The notes beneath the pieces are model-generated. The model did no database searches. It was not told the DNA's origin and saw nothing but the letters and a program-made list of their open reading frames with translations. From Alphaproteobacteria bacterium (GTDB lineage Bacteria > Pseudomonadota > Alphaproteobacteria > Micropepsales > Micropepsaceae): DNA of 64,000 bases. The position numbers were made by a program, and so were the translations under genes. The stretch covers positions 62,001 through 126,000 of the forward strand of contig WGNJ01000017.1 in NCBI GenBank assembly GCA_016124635.1. The letters run 5' to 3'. Of the stretch, positions 36,126 through 45,048 are shown piece by piece; position 1 is the first letter of the stretch; every line of letters starts with the position of its first letter.

Positions 36126-36611
36126 ATGATTCCACATTCGAACGCCGTTGTCGCCGGACGGATGACGGCGAAGCTCGATAAGCCGGTTGTTCTATTTCTT
36201 ATCGGCATGCGCATCAACAAGTGGCGGACACTGCCGAAGTGGTTGTGGTTCATGAATACGATGCCGTCCATGTTGAAGGAGCTGGAGCAGCGATCCGACG
36301 GCGGATTGCTCTGGTATCGCACGTATTTGTCGTTTCCGAATATCGTCGTGCAGCAGTATTGGGAAGGCTTCGATAAGCTCATGGCGTATTCCCACGACAA
36401 GACGCAGAAGCACCAACCGGCGTGGCTGCGTTACATGCGCGAGCTGCAGAACGACGGTTCGGTCGGCATTTGGCACGAGACCTATCTCATTGAGCCCGGC
36501 AAGTTCGAATGCGTCTACGGCAACATGCCCCCGTTCGGCCTCGGCGCGGCGACAAGCATCGTAAAAGCTGAAGGGCGTCTTGCATCTGCGAAGGAGCGCT
36601 TCGCGGCATAA
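36126..36611 (+). CDS. DUF4188 family protein
   Basis: 161-residue DUF4188 protein, a dimeric alpha/beta-barrel-like family sometimes linked to monooxygenases: FLIGMRINKWRTLPKWLW (~24-41), SFPNIVVQQYWEGFDKLMAYSHD (~68-90) and WHETYLIEPGKFECVYGNMPPFGL (~120-143) are the conserved blocks. Complete. 48 bp before the OPT transporter start on the same strand. Function unknown. Confidence 0.85.
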   Translation: MIPHSNAVVAGRMTAKLDKPVVLFLIGMRINKWRTLPKWLWFMNTMPSMLKELEQRSDGGLLWYRTYLSFPNIVVQQYWEGFDKLMAYSHDKTQKHQPAWLRYMRELQNDGSVGIWHETYLIEPGKFECVYGNMPPFGLGAATSIVKAEGRLASAKERFAA

Positions 36612-36659
36612 GCGCCACAGGTTTTGTGCTATCAGTCGCCTCTCGCAACGAGGGCACCT

Positions 36660-38603
36660 ATGCGCGAAACCGAACTGACGATCCGTGGCTGCATTCTCGG
36701 CGCGCTCATAGCGGCCATCTTCACTGCGGCAAACATTTATCTGGGCCTCAAGGTCGGTCTAACGATCGCGTCATCTATTCCGGCTGCCGTGATCTCGATG
36801 GGTATTTTGCGCGCGCTCAACACAGGTACGATCCGGGAAAACAATATCGTGCAAACCGTGGCCTCAGCCGGCGGAACGCTTTCGGCGATCGTCTTCGTGC
36901 TGCCGGGCCTCGTGATGATCGGCTGGTGGCGCAGTTTTCCGTTCCTTGAAACGTTTCTGGCGTGCGCATTGGGCGGCACACTCGGCGTGCTGTTCTCGAT
37001 CCCGCTTAGACGCGCGCTGGTGGTCAATTCACCGCTACCTTTTCCGGAGGGTGTTGCCGCGGCCGAAGTGCTGAAAGTCGGCGCTCGCGACGATGAAGCG
37101 GCCGGCAGTGAGATCGAGCGCAAGCGCGGGGTCTTCGTTGTAGCGTTCGGCGCAATTGTCGCGGCCTTCATGCAGGTCGTAACCTTCACTCAAGTCGCGG
37201 CCGGAACGGTCGCCACGTACTTTCGCATCGGCGCCGGCGCCAGCGGCCTACTCGGTTCTTATTCGCTGGCGCTGATCGGTGCGGGGCACCTGGTCGGCAT
37301 TTCGGTCGGGCTCGCGATGCTCACGGGTATCCTCATCGCCTGGGGCGTGGCGATGCCCCACTTCACGGCCGACATGATCACGGACATCAGCAAGATCGGC
37401 GACGTCGTCGGTCAAGTGCGCTTGGACAAAGTGCGTTTCATCGGTGTCGGTACGATCGGCATCGCAGCGATTTGGAGCTTGGTGCGACTGGTTGGCCCGG
37501 TGGCGCGAGGCATGATCGCCACGGCACGCGCAGGGGCGCAACGCAGTCTCGAAGCGCCCGAGGATCGCGACATTCCGCTCTGGATGATCGGCTTGCTAAG
37601 CCTCGTCTGCTTGTTTGCCATCGGCTGGCTGCTGGAGCGTTTTATCGGCGACGGGTCGTTGACGGCTCTCGGCTTACCGCTGATCGTCGGAGGCGTGCTC
37701 TTCACTGTCGTTGTCGGCGGTTTCATTGCGACTGTCGCCGGCTATATGGCGGGCCTCATCGGTGCTTCGAACAGCCCGGTATCCGGCATCGGCATTCTGT
37801 CGATCATTTCGGCGGCGGCGCTTCTCGTCTGGCTCGTGCAGCCTATCGCGCCGGAAGGAACCAGCGATGCACTTGTCGCGTTTGCGCTTTTTGCGGTCGC
37901 GATCGTGTTTTCGATTGCAACGATTTCGAATGACAATTTGCAGGATCTAAAGACCGGACAGTTGGTCGGCGCTTCCCCCTGGCGTCAGCAGGTGGCGCTC
38001 ATTGTCGGTGTCATCGCCGGGTCGCTGGTCGTGGCATACGTGCTGAACATGCTCAACCAAGCCTACGGCTTTCCCGGCGATCCAAACCGCGCAGCGATTA
38101 GCGCGCAACCGCTTTCGGCGCCGCAAGCGGTGCTGATCTCGACGTTGGCGCGCGGCGTGCTCGGCGCCGGGCTGGATTGGAATCTCATCGGCATTGGTGG
38201 CGTGGTCGGCGCCGTGATGATCGCGATCGACGAGACTCTGGGCGGCCTCAAGCTACTGCGCTTGCCGCCGCTGGCGGTCGGTATCGGCATCTACCTGCCA
38301 ATGGATGCGACCTCGCCGGTGATTATCGGCGCTGTCATCGGGTGGGTCTACAATCGATTGGTGTCGGGTTCGGTGCACGGCGACATCTTGAAACGCTTCG
38401 GCGTGCTGCTCGCCTCCGGATTCATCGTCGGCGAAAGCCTGCTCGGAATCTTGAACGCGGGGCTCATCGTCAGCACGAACAATGCGAGCCCGCTTGCCTT
38501 GGTAGGGGCCGACTTTTCATACGCCAACGTGATCGGCGCTGGTCTGTTCGCGCTCCTGATCGTCTTCTCCTACATATGGGTGGGCCGGCAAGCCAAGGAA
38601 TGA
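36660..38603 (+). CDS. OPT family oligopeptide/metal-chelate transporter
   Basis: 647-residue integral membrane protein with about 14-16 helices. Diagnostic stretches: NIYLGLKVGLTIASSIPAAV (~23), NNIVQTVASAGGTLS (~61), PFPEGVAAAEVL (~125) and ASNSPVSGIGI (~370). OPT members import peptides, glutathione or metal chelates with protons. Start at 36660 after ACGAGGG. The stop overlaps the start of the VOC/cupin gene (ATGA), so the two are translationally coupled. Confidence 0.92.
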   Translation: MRETELTIRGCILGALIAAIFTAANIYLGLKVGLTIASSIPAAVISMGILRALNTGTIRENNIVQTVASAGGTLSAIVFVLPGLVMIGWWRSFPFLETFLACALGGTLGVLFSIPLRRALVVNSPLPFPEGVAAAEVLKVGARDDEAAGSEIERKRGVFVVAFGAIVAAFMQVVTFTQVAAGTVATYFRIGAGASGLLGSYSLALIGAGHLVGISVGLAMLTGILIAWGVAMPHFTADMITDISKIGDVVGQVRLDKVRFIGVGTIGIAAIWSLVRLVGPVARGMIATARAGAQRSLEAPEDRDIPLWMIGLLSLVCLFAIGWLLERFIGDGSLTALGLPLIVGGVLFTVVVGGFIATVAGYMAGLIGASNSPVSGIGILSIISAAALLVWLVQPIAPEGTSDALVAFALFAVAIVFSIATISNDNLQDLKTGQLVGASPWRQQVALIVGVIAGSLVVAYVLNMLNQAYGFPGDPNRAAISAQPLSAPQAVLISTLARGVLGAGLDWNLIGIGGVVGAVMIAIDETLGGLKLLRLPPLAVGIGIYLPMDATSPVIIGAVIGWVYNRLVSGSVHGDILKRFGVLLASGFIVGESLLGILNAGLIVSTNNASPLALVGADFSYANVIGAGLFALLIVFSYIWVGRQAKE

Positions 38604-39535
38604 GCGTGGGCACGGCAACAATCGGTTGCGACGATCTCGACGCCGCGATGGCGGCATACGAGGCGCTTGGCTTTCGACTCGATATGATCATGCCGGCCGA
38701 TGCACCACGGCTGGCGTCGATGTCCGGAGATGGCGTGCAGCTCAAGCTTGAGCTCAACGGCGTGCAACGGAAGAGTGCCGAGGCCACCGTTCCCAAGTTC
38801 ACTATCGTTCGCGCAGAAGGTCCATGGCACAGCGGTCGCGCTGGGATGCTCTACCGCGACCTCATACCGGATCGACTGGGAGGACGGGTGATTGCGTCGC
38901 ACATCCGAATTCCCGATGGCGGGCCGGTGCCCGACTATGTGCACTACCATCGTGTGCGCTTTCAGATGATCTTCTGCGCGAAGGGATGGGTAAGGGTCGT
39001 CTATCAAGATCAAGGCGTGCCATTCGAGATGAAGCAAGGCGACTGCGTGTTACAACCGCCCGGCATTCGTCATCGCGTGCTCGATGCCTCTCCCGGGCTC
39101 GAAGTGATCGAGGTGAGCGCACCAGCGGAACACGAGACCTATCGTGATCACGAGTTGGGTCTTCCGACGGCGGTTCGGACTGATCAGTTGTATGGAGGGC
39201 AGCGCTTTGTGCGGCATGTTGCCGGCGACGCGACGTGGCAACAAGCGGCTGGCTCGGAAGTTCGAGAAACAGGCATTGGCGCTGCGAGCGACAGTGCAGG
39301 CGACGTTTGCGTTCTTCGCCTGCACGACGGCGCATCCGTCAATCGACAAGTCGACAATTCGAGTGTCGGTTTCTTGATGGCGCTATCGGGTAGGGCCGCA
39401 CTGCGGACCACAGACCATGGTGTGCAAACGCTTGCCACAGGCGATGCTTGTGTCATTCCGCCTGGTGCCGCAGTCCAGGTCGTAGCAAACGGCGCGACGT
39501 GCGAGCTGCTCGAGGTGGTCGTCCGGATCGCTTAG
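38600..39535 (+). CDS. VOC-like half domain fused to two cupin domains
   Basis: 311 residues. The N-terminus (~1-55) reads as one VOC half-repeat (IGCDDLDAAMAAYEALGF...GVQLKLEL). Cupin 1 (~95-175) keeps metal-type His residues in YVHYHRVRFQMIF and PPGIRHRV; cupin 2 (~215-310) is closed by DACVIPPGA but has lost the His ligands. I know no named family with this order. It overlaps the OPT transporter by 4 bp, so it may act on or sense the imported compound. 3' end overlaps the LuxR gene by 4 bp. Confidence 0.8.
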   Translation: MSVGTATIGCDDLDAAMAAYEALGFRLDMIMPADAPRLASMSGDGVQLKLELNGVQRKSAEATVPKFTIVRAEGPWHSGRAGMLYRDLIPDRLGGRVIASHIRIPDGGPVPDYVHYHRVRFQMIFCAKGWVRVVYQDQGVPFEMKQGDCVLQPPGIRHRVLDASPGLEVIEVSAPAEHETYRDHELGLPTAVRTDQLYGGQRFVRHVAGDATWQQAAGSEVRETGIGAASDSAGDVCVLRLHDGASVNRQVDNSSVGFLMALSGRAALRTTDHGVQTLATGDACVIPPGAAVQVVANGATCELLEVVVRIA

Positions 39536-40236
39536 CGGGCTATGGCGCGCTTGGTGACGGCTTGAATGCGCGAGGTGACGCCAAGTTTGCGTTTGGCGTT
39601 GTTGATGTGGAAGCGGACGGTGCGACCGGAGATGTCCAGGATCTTGCCGACCTCGGCGTCGGTTTTGCCTTCACCTACCCAATGCAGGCATTCGGATTCA
39701 CGGCGGGTCAGCGGACTGCGTTTCACCTGCCCTTCGAGCAGCTGCTTGAAGAGGGAATAGCCGGCGTGGACCGCTGCGCTCATGACCGCTTGAGCCGCGG
39801 CCGAGAGGTTGGCCCGCTTACCGGCGAAGGCGGCTATCCATGCGAGTTCCCCGCGATCATGGACAGGCACCAGGATGCCATCGGAATCGACAATCGACTC
39901 AGGCAGCAAAGAACGCCAACGCTCGTCGCTGGCGGGACCCAGCGACCGGCGCATAGAGGATATCGTGAACGGACGCTCGGAGATGCGTGCGCGTTGCGTA
40001 AACGGATGATGCACGAAAGGACGCCGTCTATCGAACATCTCGACTTCGGCTTTGTCGTGCGTCGAGAAGATGACGGCGGGGCCGACACGGTCGAACAGCT
40101 TGCTGTTGTCGAGGATCAAGGCTTGGGTCAGGCCAAAGCGATTTGCGACCTTGAGCAGAGCGCGGCCGATGTCTTCGGTCGACGCAGCATATGTCAGATG
40201 CGTGGCCAGTTCTTTGAGGGCTTCGTGCGCGGCCAT
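39532..40236 (-). CDS. LuxR-family regulator, autoinducer-domain-like solo
   Basis: 234 residues: N-terminal domain with the length and pattern of an autoinducer-binding domain (~10-165) and a C-terminal LuxR HTH (LTRRESECLHWVGEGKTDAEVG, SGRTVRFHINNAKRKLGV, ~172-225). The usual AHL-contact residues are changed: the Asp-Pro pair appears as His-Pro (HHPF) and the PF-x-W motif lacks Trp. No luxI is present. It probably answers another ligand, perhaps from outside. Confidence 0.87.
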   Translation of the reverse strand: MAAHEALKELATHLTYAASTEDIGRALLKVANRFGLTQALILDNSKLFDRVGPAVIFSTHDKAEVEMFDRRRPFVHHPFTQRARISERPFTISSMRRSLGPASDERWRSLLPESIVDSDGILVPVHDRGELAWIAAFAGKRANLSAAAQAVMSAAVHAGYSLFKQLLEGQVKRSPLTRRESECLHWVGEGKTDAEVGKILDISGRTVRFHINNAKRKLGVTSRIQAVTKRAIAR

Positions 40237-40351
40237 CTACCGCTCCCGCGTTTATCAACGGCCGGCGTGGATTGTCCTCCTGTCGCGCTCGCTAGGCAAT
40301 GGTCGACCGACGCTTTGACATGTCGGCTGGGCCGCACGATTGTTTGATCCG

Positions 40352-42457
40352 ATGACTCGACCACCATCCAATCCGCCCCCGGGAAACGTCGCGCAAGCGA
40401 TGGCGAGAGCTGTGCGCGCTTGGCAATCGGGTCAGCTCGGCGAGGCAGAGGCCGTACTCAACACCATCCTTCGGCAAACACCGCAACAGGCGGAGGCCGC
40501 GCATTTGCTCGGCGTGGTGCTGCATCAATCGGGGCGTACCGCAGCCGGGATTCAAGCGATCGAGCGTGCGCTCGCGTTGAATCCGAACGCCGCGCCGTTT
40601 CACGCCAACCTCGCCAAGCTTTACCGGGTCGTGGGTGACACGGCGCGTGCGATCCAACATGGGCGGAGGGCGGTCGCGCTGAAACCTGATCGGACCGACG
40701 CGCATGTCGATCTGGGATTGGCGCTGATCGACGCGGGCGACGTGCAGGAAGCGCTTGAGCAATTCGAGGCGGTCCTGAGGCGGCAGCCGATGCTGGTGGA
40801 GGCAATCAATGGACGCGGAACAGCCCTGAGGGTGCTCGGCCGTACCGAGGAAGCGGAAGCTGCCTTTCAAAAGGCCCTAAGCCTGAGGCCGAATTACCCC
40901 GAGGCGCTAAACAATCTCGGCACGGTGTTGCGCGCCCAAGGACGTGCGGACGAAGCCGAGAAGCGGTTTCGGCAGGCGTTGACAATTCGTCCTTCGTATC
41001 TGCTTGCGGCGAACAATCTGATTTTGGCGCTCAAGGATTTGCGGCGCTACGACGATGCGATTGCGGTGGCGAGAGAAGTGTTGCGTGTCGCGCCGCAGAA
41101 TGCGGACACGCTCGCGCTTATGGGTTCGGTCTATCTGGACAACGGCCAAGCCGGGGCGGCGCTCGATGCGCTGAGGAAGGCGGCGACGATCGACCCAAGT
41201 AAGGCCGAGAGAGCGAATATGCTTGGAGGAGCGCTCGTCTCTGTTGGGCGGACGGAGGAGGCGATCGCCGAATTTCGGCGTGCGCTGGAGCTCAATCCCC
41301 TGCTTGCCGATGCTCATAACAACCTTGGCAATGCGCTGCGCGATCTCGGGAAATTCGACGAGGCGCTTGCGGAATTCGAGACCGCGATCAAACTCCAACC
41401 CGACGCAACGGGCGTCTACATCAATATCGCCGACGTGAAGAAATTCAGGTCGAGTGAAGATGTGCATCTTGCGGCGATGGAAGCTCTGATGCCGCGTATC
41501 GGGGAATTTCCTCTCGACGCGCAAACGCGACTTCATTTTGCGCTGGGCAAGGCCTACGATGATCTCAAGCGGTTCGACGAGGCCTTTGAGCAGTTCCGTC
41601 AAGGCAACACGTTGCAGCGTCAAAGCATCGTCTACGACGAGCAGGGCCAACTCGACGTCTTCGCGCGCACGCAAGCCGTGTTTTCGCCCGGGCTGATCGC
41701 CGGCAAGGCTGGGGCGGGATGTCGGAGCGCGCTGCCGATTTTCGTCATCGGAATGCCGCGCTCCGGGACGACGCTGCTCGAGCAAATCATTTCGAGCCAC
41801 AGCCAAGTGAAGGGCGCTGGCGAAACGCTGGACCTAATGCTTGCCATTTCGGCGGTGCAGGCCGGCATGACTGGCGCGCTGCCTTATCCTGAGCTCGTGA
41901 CGGGCCTGACACCGGCTGAGCTGACACGGATCGGCGAGGAATATGTACGGCGGCTTTCAGCGCGCGCGCCGGGTGCGCCTCATGTCGTCGACAAGCTGCC
42001 AACGAATTTTCACTTCCTGGGGTTCATCTACCTAGCCCTGCCAAACGCCAAGGTCGTGCACATTCGGCGCAACCCACTCGATACGTGCCTCTCGTGTTTC
42101 AGCAAGATGTTCACCGGCCCCCAGAATCATACTTACGACCTTGGCGAGCTTGGTCGCTACTGGCGCGCTTACGATGCATTGATGGCGTATTGGCGGCGCG
42201 TTCTGCCCGAAGAAGCGTTTCTCGATGTCGAATACGAGCAGCTGACGCGCGACATCGAAAGCGAAACGCGACGCATCTTCGATTTCTGCGGCTTGCCCTT
42301 CGAGGCGGAGGCCCTTTCGTTCGAGCGGAAGGACGGTACCGTGCGGACCGCAAGCTCCTATCAGGTGCGCCAACCGCTTTACACGACGGCTGTCGAGCGC
42401 TGGCGCCACTATGAGCGGCACCTTGGTCCCTTGAAGGAAGCGCTGCGGGACCCCTGA
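40352..42457 (+). CDS. TPR repeats fused to a sulfotransferase domain
   Basis: 701 residues: about ten tetratricopeptide repeats (~15-390) followed by a PAPS-dependent sulfotransferase domain. The 5'-phosphosulfate loop is PRSGTT at 469-474, and the 3'-phosphate segment is KVVHIRRNPLDTCLSCFSKMF (~565). The ATG at 40352 is used; a TTG four codons earlier is possible. Such fusions sulfate glycans or small molecules, with the TPR part binding a partner. No PAPS synthesis genes are nearby. Confidence 0.9.
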   Translation: MTRPPSNPPPGNVAQAMARAVRAWQSGQLGEAEAVLNTILRQTPQQAEAAHLLGVVLHQSGRTAAGIQAIERALALNPNAAPFHANLAKLYRVVGDTARAIQHGRRAVALKPDRTDAHVDLGLALIDAGDVQEALEQFEAVLRRQPMLVEAINGRGTALRVLGRTEEAEAAFQKALSLRPNYPEALNNLGTVLRAQGRADEAEKRFRQALTIRPSYLLAANNLILALKDLRRYDDAIAVAREVLRVAPQNADTLALMGSVYLDNGQAGAALDALRKAATIDPSKAERANMLGGALVSVGRTEEAIAEFRRALELNPLLADAHNNLGNALRDLGKFDEALAEFETAIKLQPDATGVYINIADVKKFRSSEDVHLAAMEALMPRIGEFPLDAQTRLHFALGKAYDDLKRFDEAFEQFRQGNTLQRQSIVYDEQGQLDVFARTQAVFSPGLIAGKAGAGCRSALPIFVIGMPRSGTTLLEQIISSHSQVKGAGETLDLMLAISAVQAGMTGALPYPELVTGLTPAELTRIGEEYVRRLSARAPGAPHVVDKLPTNFHFLGFIYLALPNAKVVHIRRNPLDTCLSCFSKMFTGPQNHTYDLGELGRYWRAYDALMAYWRRVLPEEAFLDVEYEQLTRDIESETRRIFDFCGLPFEAEALSFERKDGTVRTASSYQVRQPLYTTAVERWRHYERHLGPLKEALRDP

Positions 42458-42550
42458 TACGCCTCGTTACAACGCTGCCAATTCGTTCATCCGCTGGTCC
42501 CGCAGACGTGGGCCGCGCTCGGTGGAGCGTTCATATGCCCTCCACCACAT

Positions 42551-42575
42551 CTCCTTCTTGCGGCAACAGAAGGAG
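42551..42575 (+). promoter_or_regulatory. Hairpin that hides the ribosome binding site
   Basis: CTCCTTCT and AGAAGGAG form a perfect 8-bp stem around a 9-nt loop; the 3' arm carries the AGAAGGAG Shine-Dalgarno of the gene starting at 42584. Such a leader could switch translation by temperature, protein binding or an upstream transcript. Pairing is seen; regulation is inference. Confidence 0.5.
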
Positions 42576-42583
42576 CGCTTGCC

Positions 42584-42934
42584 ATGAACACTTTCGCATC
42601 GGTCGCCTTTGGAGCTGCGGCTTTGACAGCGGCCTCGGTCGGGCTCGCGGAGCCAGCGTCGGCGCGTACGAACGTCGGTGTTTACATCAGTCCCTACGGT
42701 ATCGGCGTTTCGCTGAACCCGAATTATTGCAGCGATTATCGGTTTCGCCGGGACCATTGGGACTATTGCGCCCGCTACTATGGGAGCTATGGCTACTGGC
42801 CTAATTTCGGCGGCTACTATGGCGACTACCGCGTGCGTCACTACGACAACCGCCGTCACCGCGACCATGAGAATCATTGGCGCGGGAATGAGCATCGCGG
42901 CAACCACAGGGACGGCGACCACCGTCATCACTAA
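42584..42934 (+). CDS. Small secreted His/Tyr/Arg-rich protein
   Basis: 116 residues: signal peptide (~1-27, cleavage after ASA), a short folded part with two Cys (NYCSDYRF, YCARYYG), a Gly/Tyr-rich stretch and a tail packed with His, Arg and Asp ending HRHH. The tail could bind metal ions or polyanions. Family not recognised. The ribosome site is locked in a hairpin, and an intrinsic terminator follows. Confidence 0.78.
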   Translation: MNTFASVAFGAAALTAASVGLAEPASARTNVGVYISPYGIGVSLNPNYCSDYRFRRDHWDYCARYYGSYGYWPNFGGYYGDYRVRHYDNRRHRDHENHWRGNEHRGNHRDGDHRHH

Positions 42935-42962
42935 GACCAGCGAGCCTTCGGACTAGCCTCAA

Positions 42963-42987
42963 GGGCGCCGGCGACGGCGCCCTTTTT
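42963..42987 (+). terminator. Intrinsic terminator
   Basis: GGGCGCCG-GCGA-CGGCGCCC followed by TTTTT, an 8-bp GC-rich stem with a T-run, 29 bp after the small secreted protein stop. Confidence 0.9.
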
Positions 42988-43018
42988 CATCGGCGCCCCG
43001 CTGTGCCAGTATGTCCTT

Positions 43019-43255
43019 ATGGCGCGCTCAACACCGACACCGCAGACCCGCATGACGCTGCTTAAGCACAAGCGCGAGCTCGTCAAGCGCGCGCGCAAGA
43101 TCGCGGCCAAAGGCGGCTTTGCCGGTTTCGACGAGGTGCGCGGCCAATTCGAGCCCGAGGACTCGGAAACATTGAAGCTCTGGTCTACCGCGCGCGACCG
43201 AGCCGAAGTCGACCGCATTTGCAGCGACATAAAGCTGAAGCAGCGCTTGTCGTAA
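43019..43255 (+). CDS. Hypothetical protein, 78 aa
   Basis: Short, basic N-terminus (LLKHKRELVKRARKIAAKGGF) then an acidic helical half (EPEDSETLKLWSTARDRAEVDR). No signal or membrane segment. It lies between a terminator and the convergent cytochrome b561 gene. Coding looks plausible from composition; family not recognised, and the start could be the ATG 11 codons later. Confidence 0.55.
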   Translation: MARSTPTPQTRMTLLKHKRELVKRARKIAAKGGFAGFDEVRGQFEPEDSETLKLWSTARDRAEVDRICSDIKLKQRLS

Positions 43256-43299
43256 AGTTGCCTTGACGATTTGAGGCTTGAGAGCTGGTGCGCTGCGGC

Positions 43300-43830
43300 T
43301 CAAGGAAGCATGCGCTGGAGCACTTTGTCCTTGGTGATGAAGTAGTGCCACAGCGCCGCCGCCACGTGACCGGCCACCAGCACCAACAGAACCCAAGTGA
43401 GGATCGTGTGATAACGGGCGATGGCCCGGCCCCAGGTCGAGCCTTGCTCGACGAGCGTCGGGAGCGGGAAAAGACCGAAGAAATAGATCGTCCAACCCCG
43501 CACGGATTCGAAGAGCCAGCCCGTTAACGTCGTTGCGAAAACGACCGCATAGAGAAGCCAGTGAACGGTCTCCGCGGCGACTATTTGCCATCGCGGCAAG
43601 CCCGGCGCCGGCGCCACCATATGTGTGATGCGCCAAGCGAGACGCACCAGGATCACCATCATGATCGTGATGCCGAACGAGATGTGGAACATCATGGGCT
43701 CGCCCGGCGTGTCGCCGCGGTGGATGTCGGGCATCAACCAGCCGATCAAAAACTGAACGACGAGCAGCGCAACAATGAGCCAGTGCAGGCTCTTTGCCGT
43801 CGGTCCGTAGTCGGCCAGTCGCTGAACCAT
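43300..43830 (-). CDS. Cytochrome b561 family protein
   Basis: 176-residue four-helix inner-membrane diheme cytochrome b. Likely heme ligands are the His in LHWLIVALL (~16), MFHISFG (~47), VHWLLYAV (~87) and LVAGHVAAALWHYF (~152-160). Carries electrons between quinol and periplasmic acceptors. The ATG at 43830 is used; a GTG six codons earlier is possible. Confidence 0.9.
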   Translation of the reverse strand: MVQRLADYGPTAKSLHWLIVALLVVQFLIGWLMPDIHRGDTPGEPMMFHISFGITIMMVILVRLAWRITHMVAPAPGLPRWQIVAAETVHWLLYAVVFATTLTGWLFESVRGWTIYFFGLFPLPTLVEQGSTWGRAIARYHTILTWVLLVLVAGHVAAALWHYFITKDKVLQRMLP

Positions 43831-43929
43831 GGATATTGCCCCTCGCACGCGGGCCGCGCGCCCGATACCGATTGGGACTTATATCTCGATTCGTTCGAAG
43901 TTGTGTCGCGACCCTGCGGTATTGGCGTC

Positions 43930-44220
43930 TCAGGCTTTTGGGGGCAGCACGTTCATTGCGTCTGCGACGCGAATGCAGATTGAGCCGTCCGGCTCGAACT
44001 CGGCCTGTTGAAACTTATGGATCGCGATCAGCAGAATCTCGCCCGAGAGTGCGGTGAAAATCCTCAGCGGCGAGGCGTGCAATTGCGGTGCAAAGTTTTG
44101 CCGCAGATACGCCAGCGCCTCAGGCAGGACATGGCAGCCGACAGTCTTGTCGGCAATCAGAGCATTGAAGGTGACGCCGTGAAGCGAGTCGACCGGGGAG
44201 CCTTTGATACGTTGATCCAT
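43930..44220 (-). CDS. Small DUF1488-like protein
   Basis: 96 residues. The pattern VTFNALIADKTVGCHVLPEAL, then an Arg-Ile-x-Glu-like amphipathic helix (FTALSGEILLIAIHKFQ) and DGSICIRVAD resembles DUF1488 proteins of about 85 residues. No signal or membrane segment. The start lacks a clear ribosome site, so the first residues are uncertain. Monocistronic by layout. Confidence 0.55.
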   Translation of the reverse strand: MDQRIKGSPVDSLHGVTFNALIADKTVGCHVLPEALAYLRQNFAPQLHASPLRIFTALSGEILLIAIHKFQQAEFEPDGSICIRVADAMNVLPPKA

Positions 44221-44360
44221 GTGCTGGACTATGCCGCCGTGGCGGCCGGTCCGAATTGAGAAAAATCAAGGTTGGGGCGTTTCTCGATTGGAAAGAGCGG
44301 CTTTCGGCCCGGCAATCCGGCCGTAGCGCGCGTCACTGCCTCGGCCACATGTTTCTTGGG

Positions 44361-44771
44361 TCAGGCTTTGACTTTCGATGTGTTCAAGGCCACCGCTGCG
44401 CGAATGAGCGCCTTCAGCGCCTTCTCATTGATCTTGCCGCCTTCGTGGATGTCGATCGCGCGCCTGGTGTTGCCTTCTAGGCTCGAATTGAAGAGACGCG
44501 ACGGATCTTTGAGAGCGGCGCCTTTGGCGAACGTCATCTTCACGATGCTCTTGTAGGTTTCGCCCGTGCAGATGATGCCGGCATGGGACCACACCGGAAC
44601 GCCGCGCCACTTCCACTCCTCGACGACTTCGGGGTCGGCCTCCTTGATGAGAGCACGGACGCGTTTGAGTGTCTCTCCTCGCCAGTCACCGAGTTCCTTG
44701 ATCCTGGCGTCGATCAGTCGCGAGGCCGAAACATCCGTTGCCACCTTTTTCGCGCCGCTCTTCTTTTGCAT
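44361..44771 (-). CDS. DUF1801 domain protein (YdhG-like)
   Basis: 136-residue DUF1801 protein: IDARIKELGDWRGETLKRVRALIKEADPEVVEEWKW (~20-55), then VWSHAGIICTGETYKSIVKMTFAKGAAL (~59-86), the conserved pair of blocks. A Lys-rich N-terminus precedes the domain. These small cytosolic proteins resemble the frataxin/Fe-binding-like fold but have no settled role. Confidence 0.85.
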   Translation of the reverse strand: MQKKSGAKKVATDVSASRLIDARIKELGDWRGETLKRVRALIKEADPEVVEEWKWRGVPVWSHAGIICTGETYKSIVKMTFAKGAALKDPSRLFNSSLEGNTRRAIDIHEGGKINEKALKALIRAAVALNTSKVKA

Positions 44772-44801
44772 CTTTGACGCTCGCTTCTGAAATTTGCACC
44801 G

Positions 44802-45017
44802 TCACCCTTTGCGCGAAGCCGTGATGTAAGGCCACGCGAACAAATAGAGACCCGTGAGCATGAGCAAGACAAGTGGGATGAGGGCCAACAGTCCGATCCA
44901 AAGGGTTTTCCGCTCTTGCGTTACGGCGGCGATGTTGACGATCACGGCCAGCGCAAAGGCGACCGACAGCCAGCGATGGAGCTGGCGAATCCAAACATTC
45001 AAATTCAATGGAACCAT
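44802..45017 (-). CDS. Small two-helix membrane protein
   Basis: 71 residues with two hydrophobic segments (VAFALAVIVNIAAV, ~18-31, and LWIGLLALIPLVLLMLTGLYLF, ~38-60) and a positive C-terminus. Not recognised; similar small proteins sit beside DUF1801 or transport genes. Its own promoter carries a perfect palindrome over the start site, pointing to tight repression. Confidence 0.7.
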   Translation of the reverse strand: MVPLNLNVWIRQLHRWLSVAFALAVIVNIAAVTQERKTLWIGLLALIPLVLLMLTGLYLFAWPYITASRKG

Positions 45018-45048
45018 CCCCGGAGGCTTGCTGTTGCTACCTCAACTC

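Noticed and set aside
42467..42931. Minus-strand 154-codon hydrophobic frame opposite the small secreted protein
   Set aside because: Val/Ile/Ala-rich reading is the mirror of a His/Tyr/Arg-rich gene with signal peptide, hairpin RBS and terminator.
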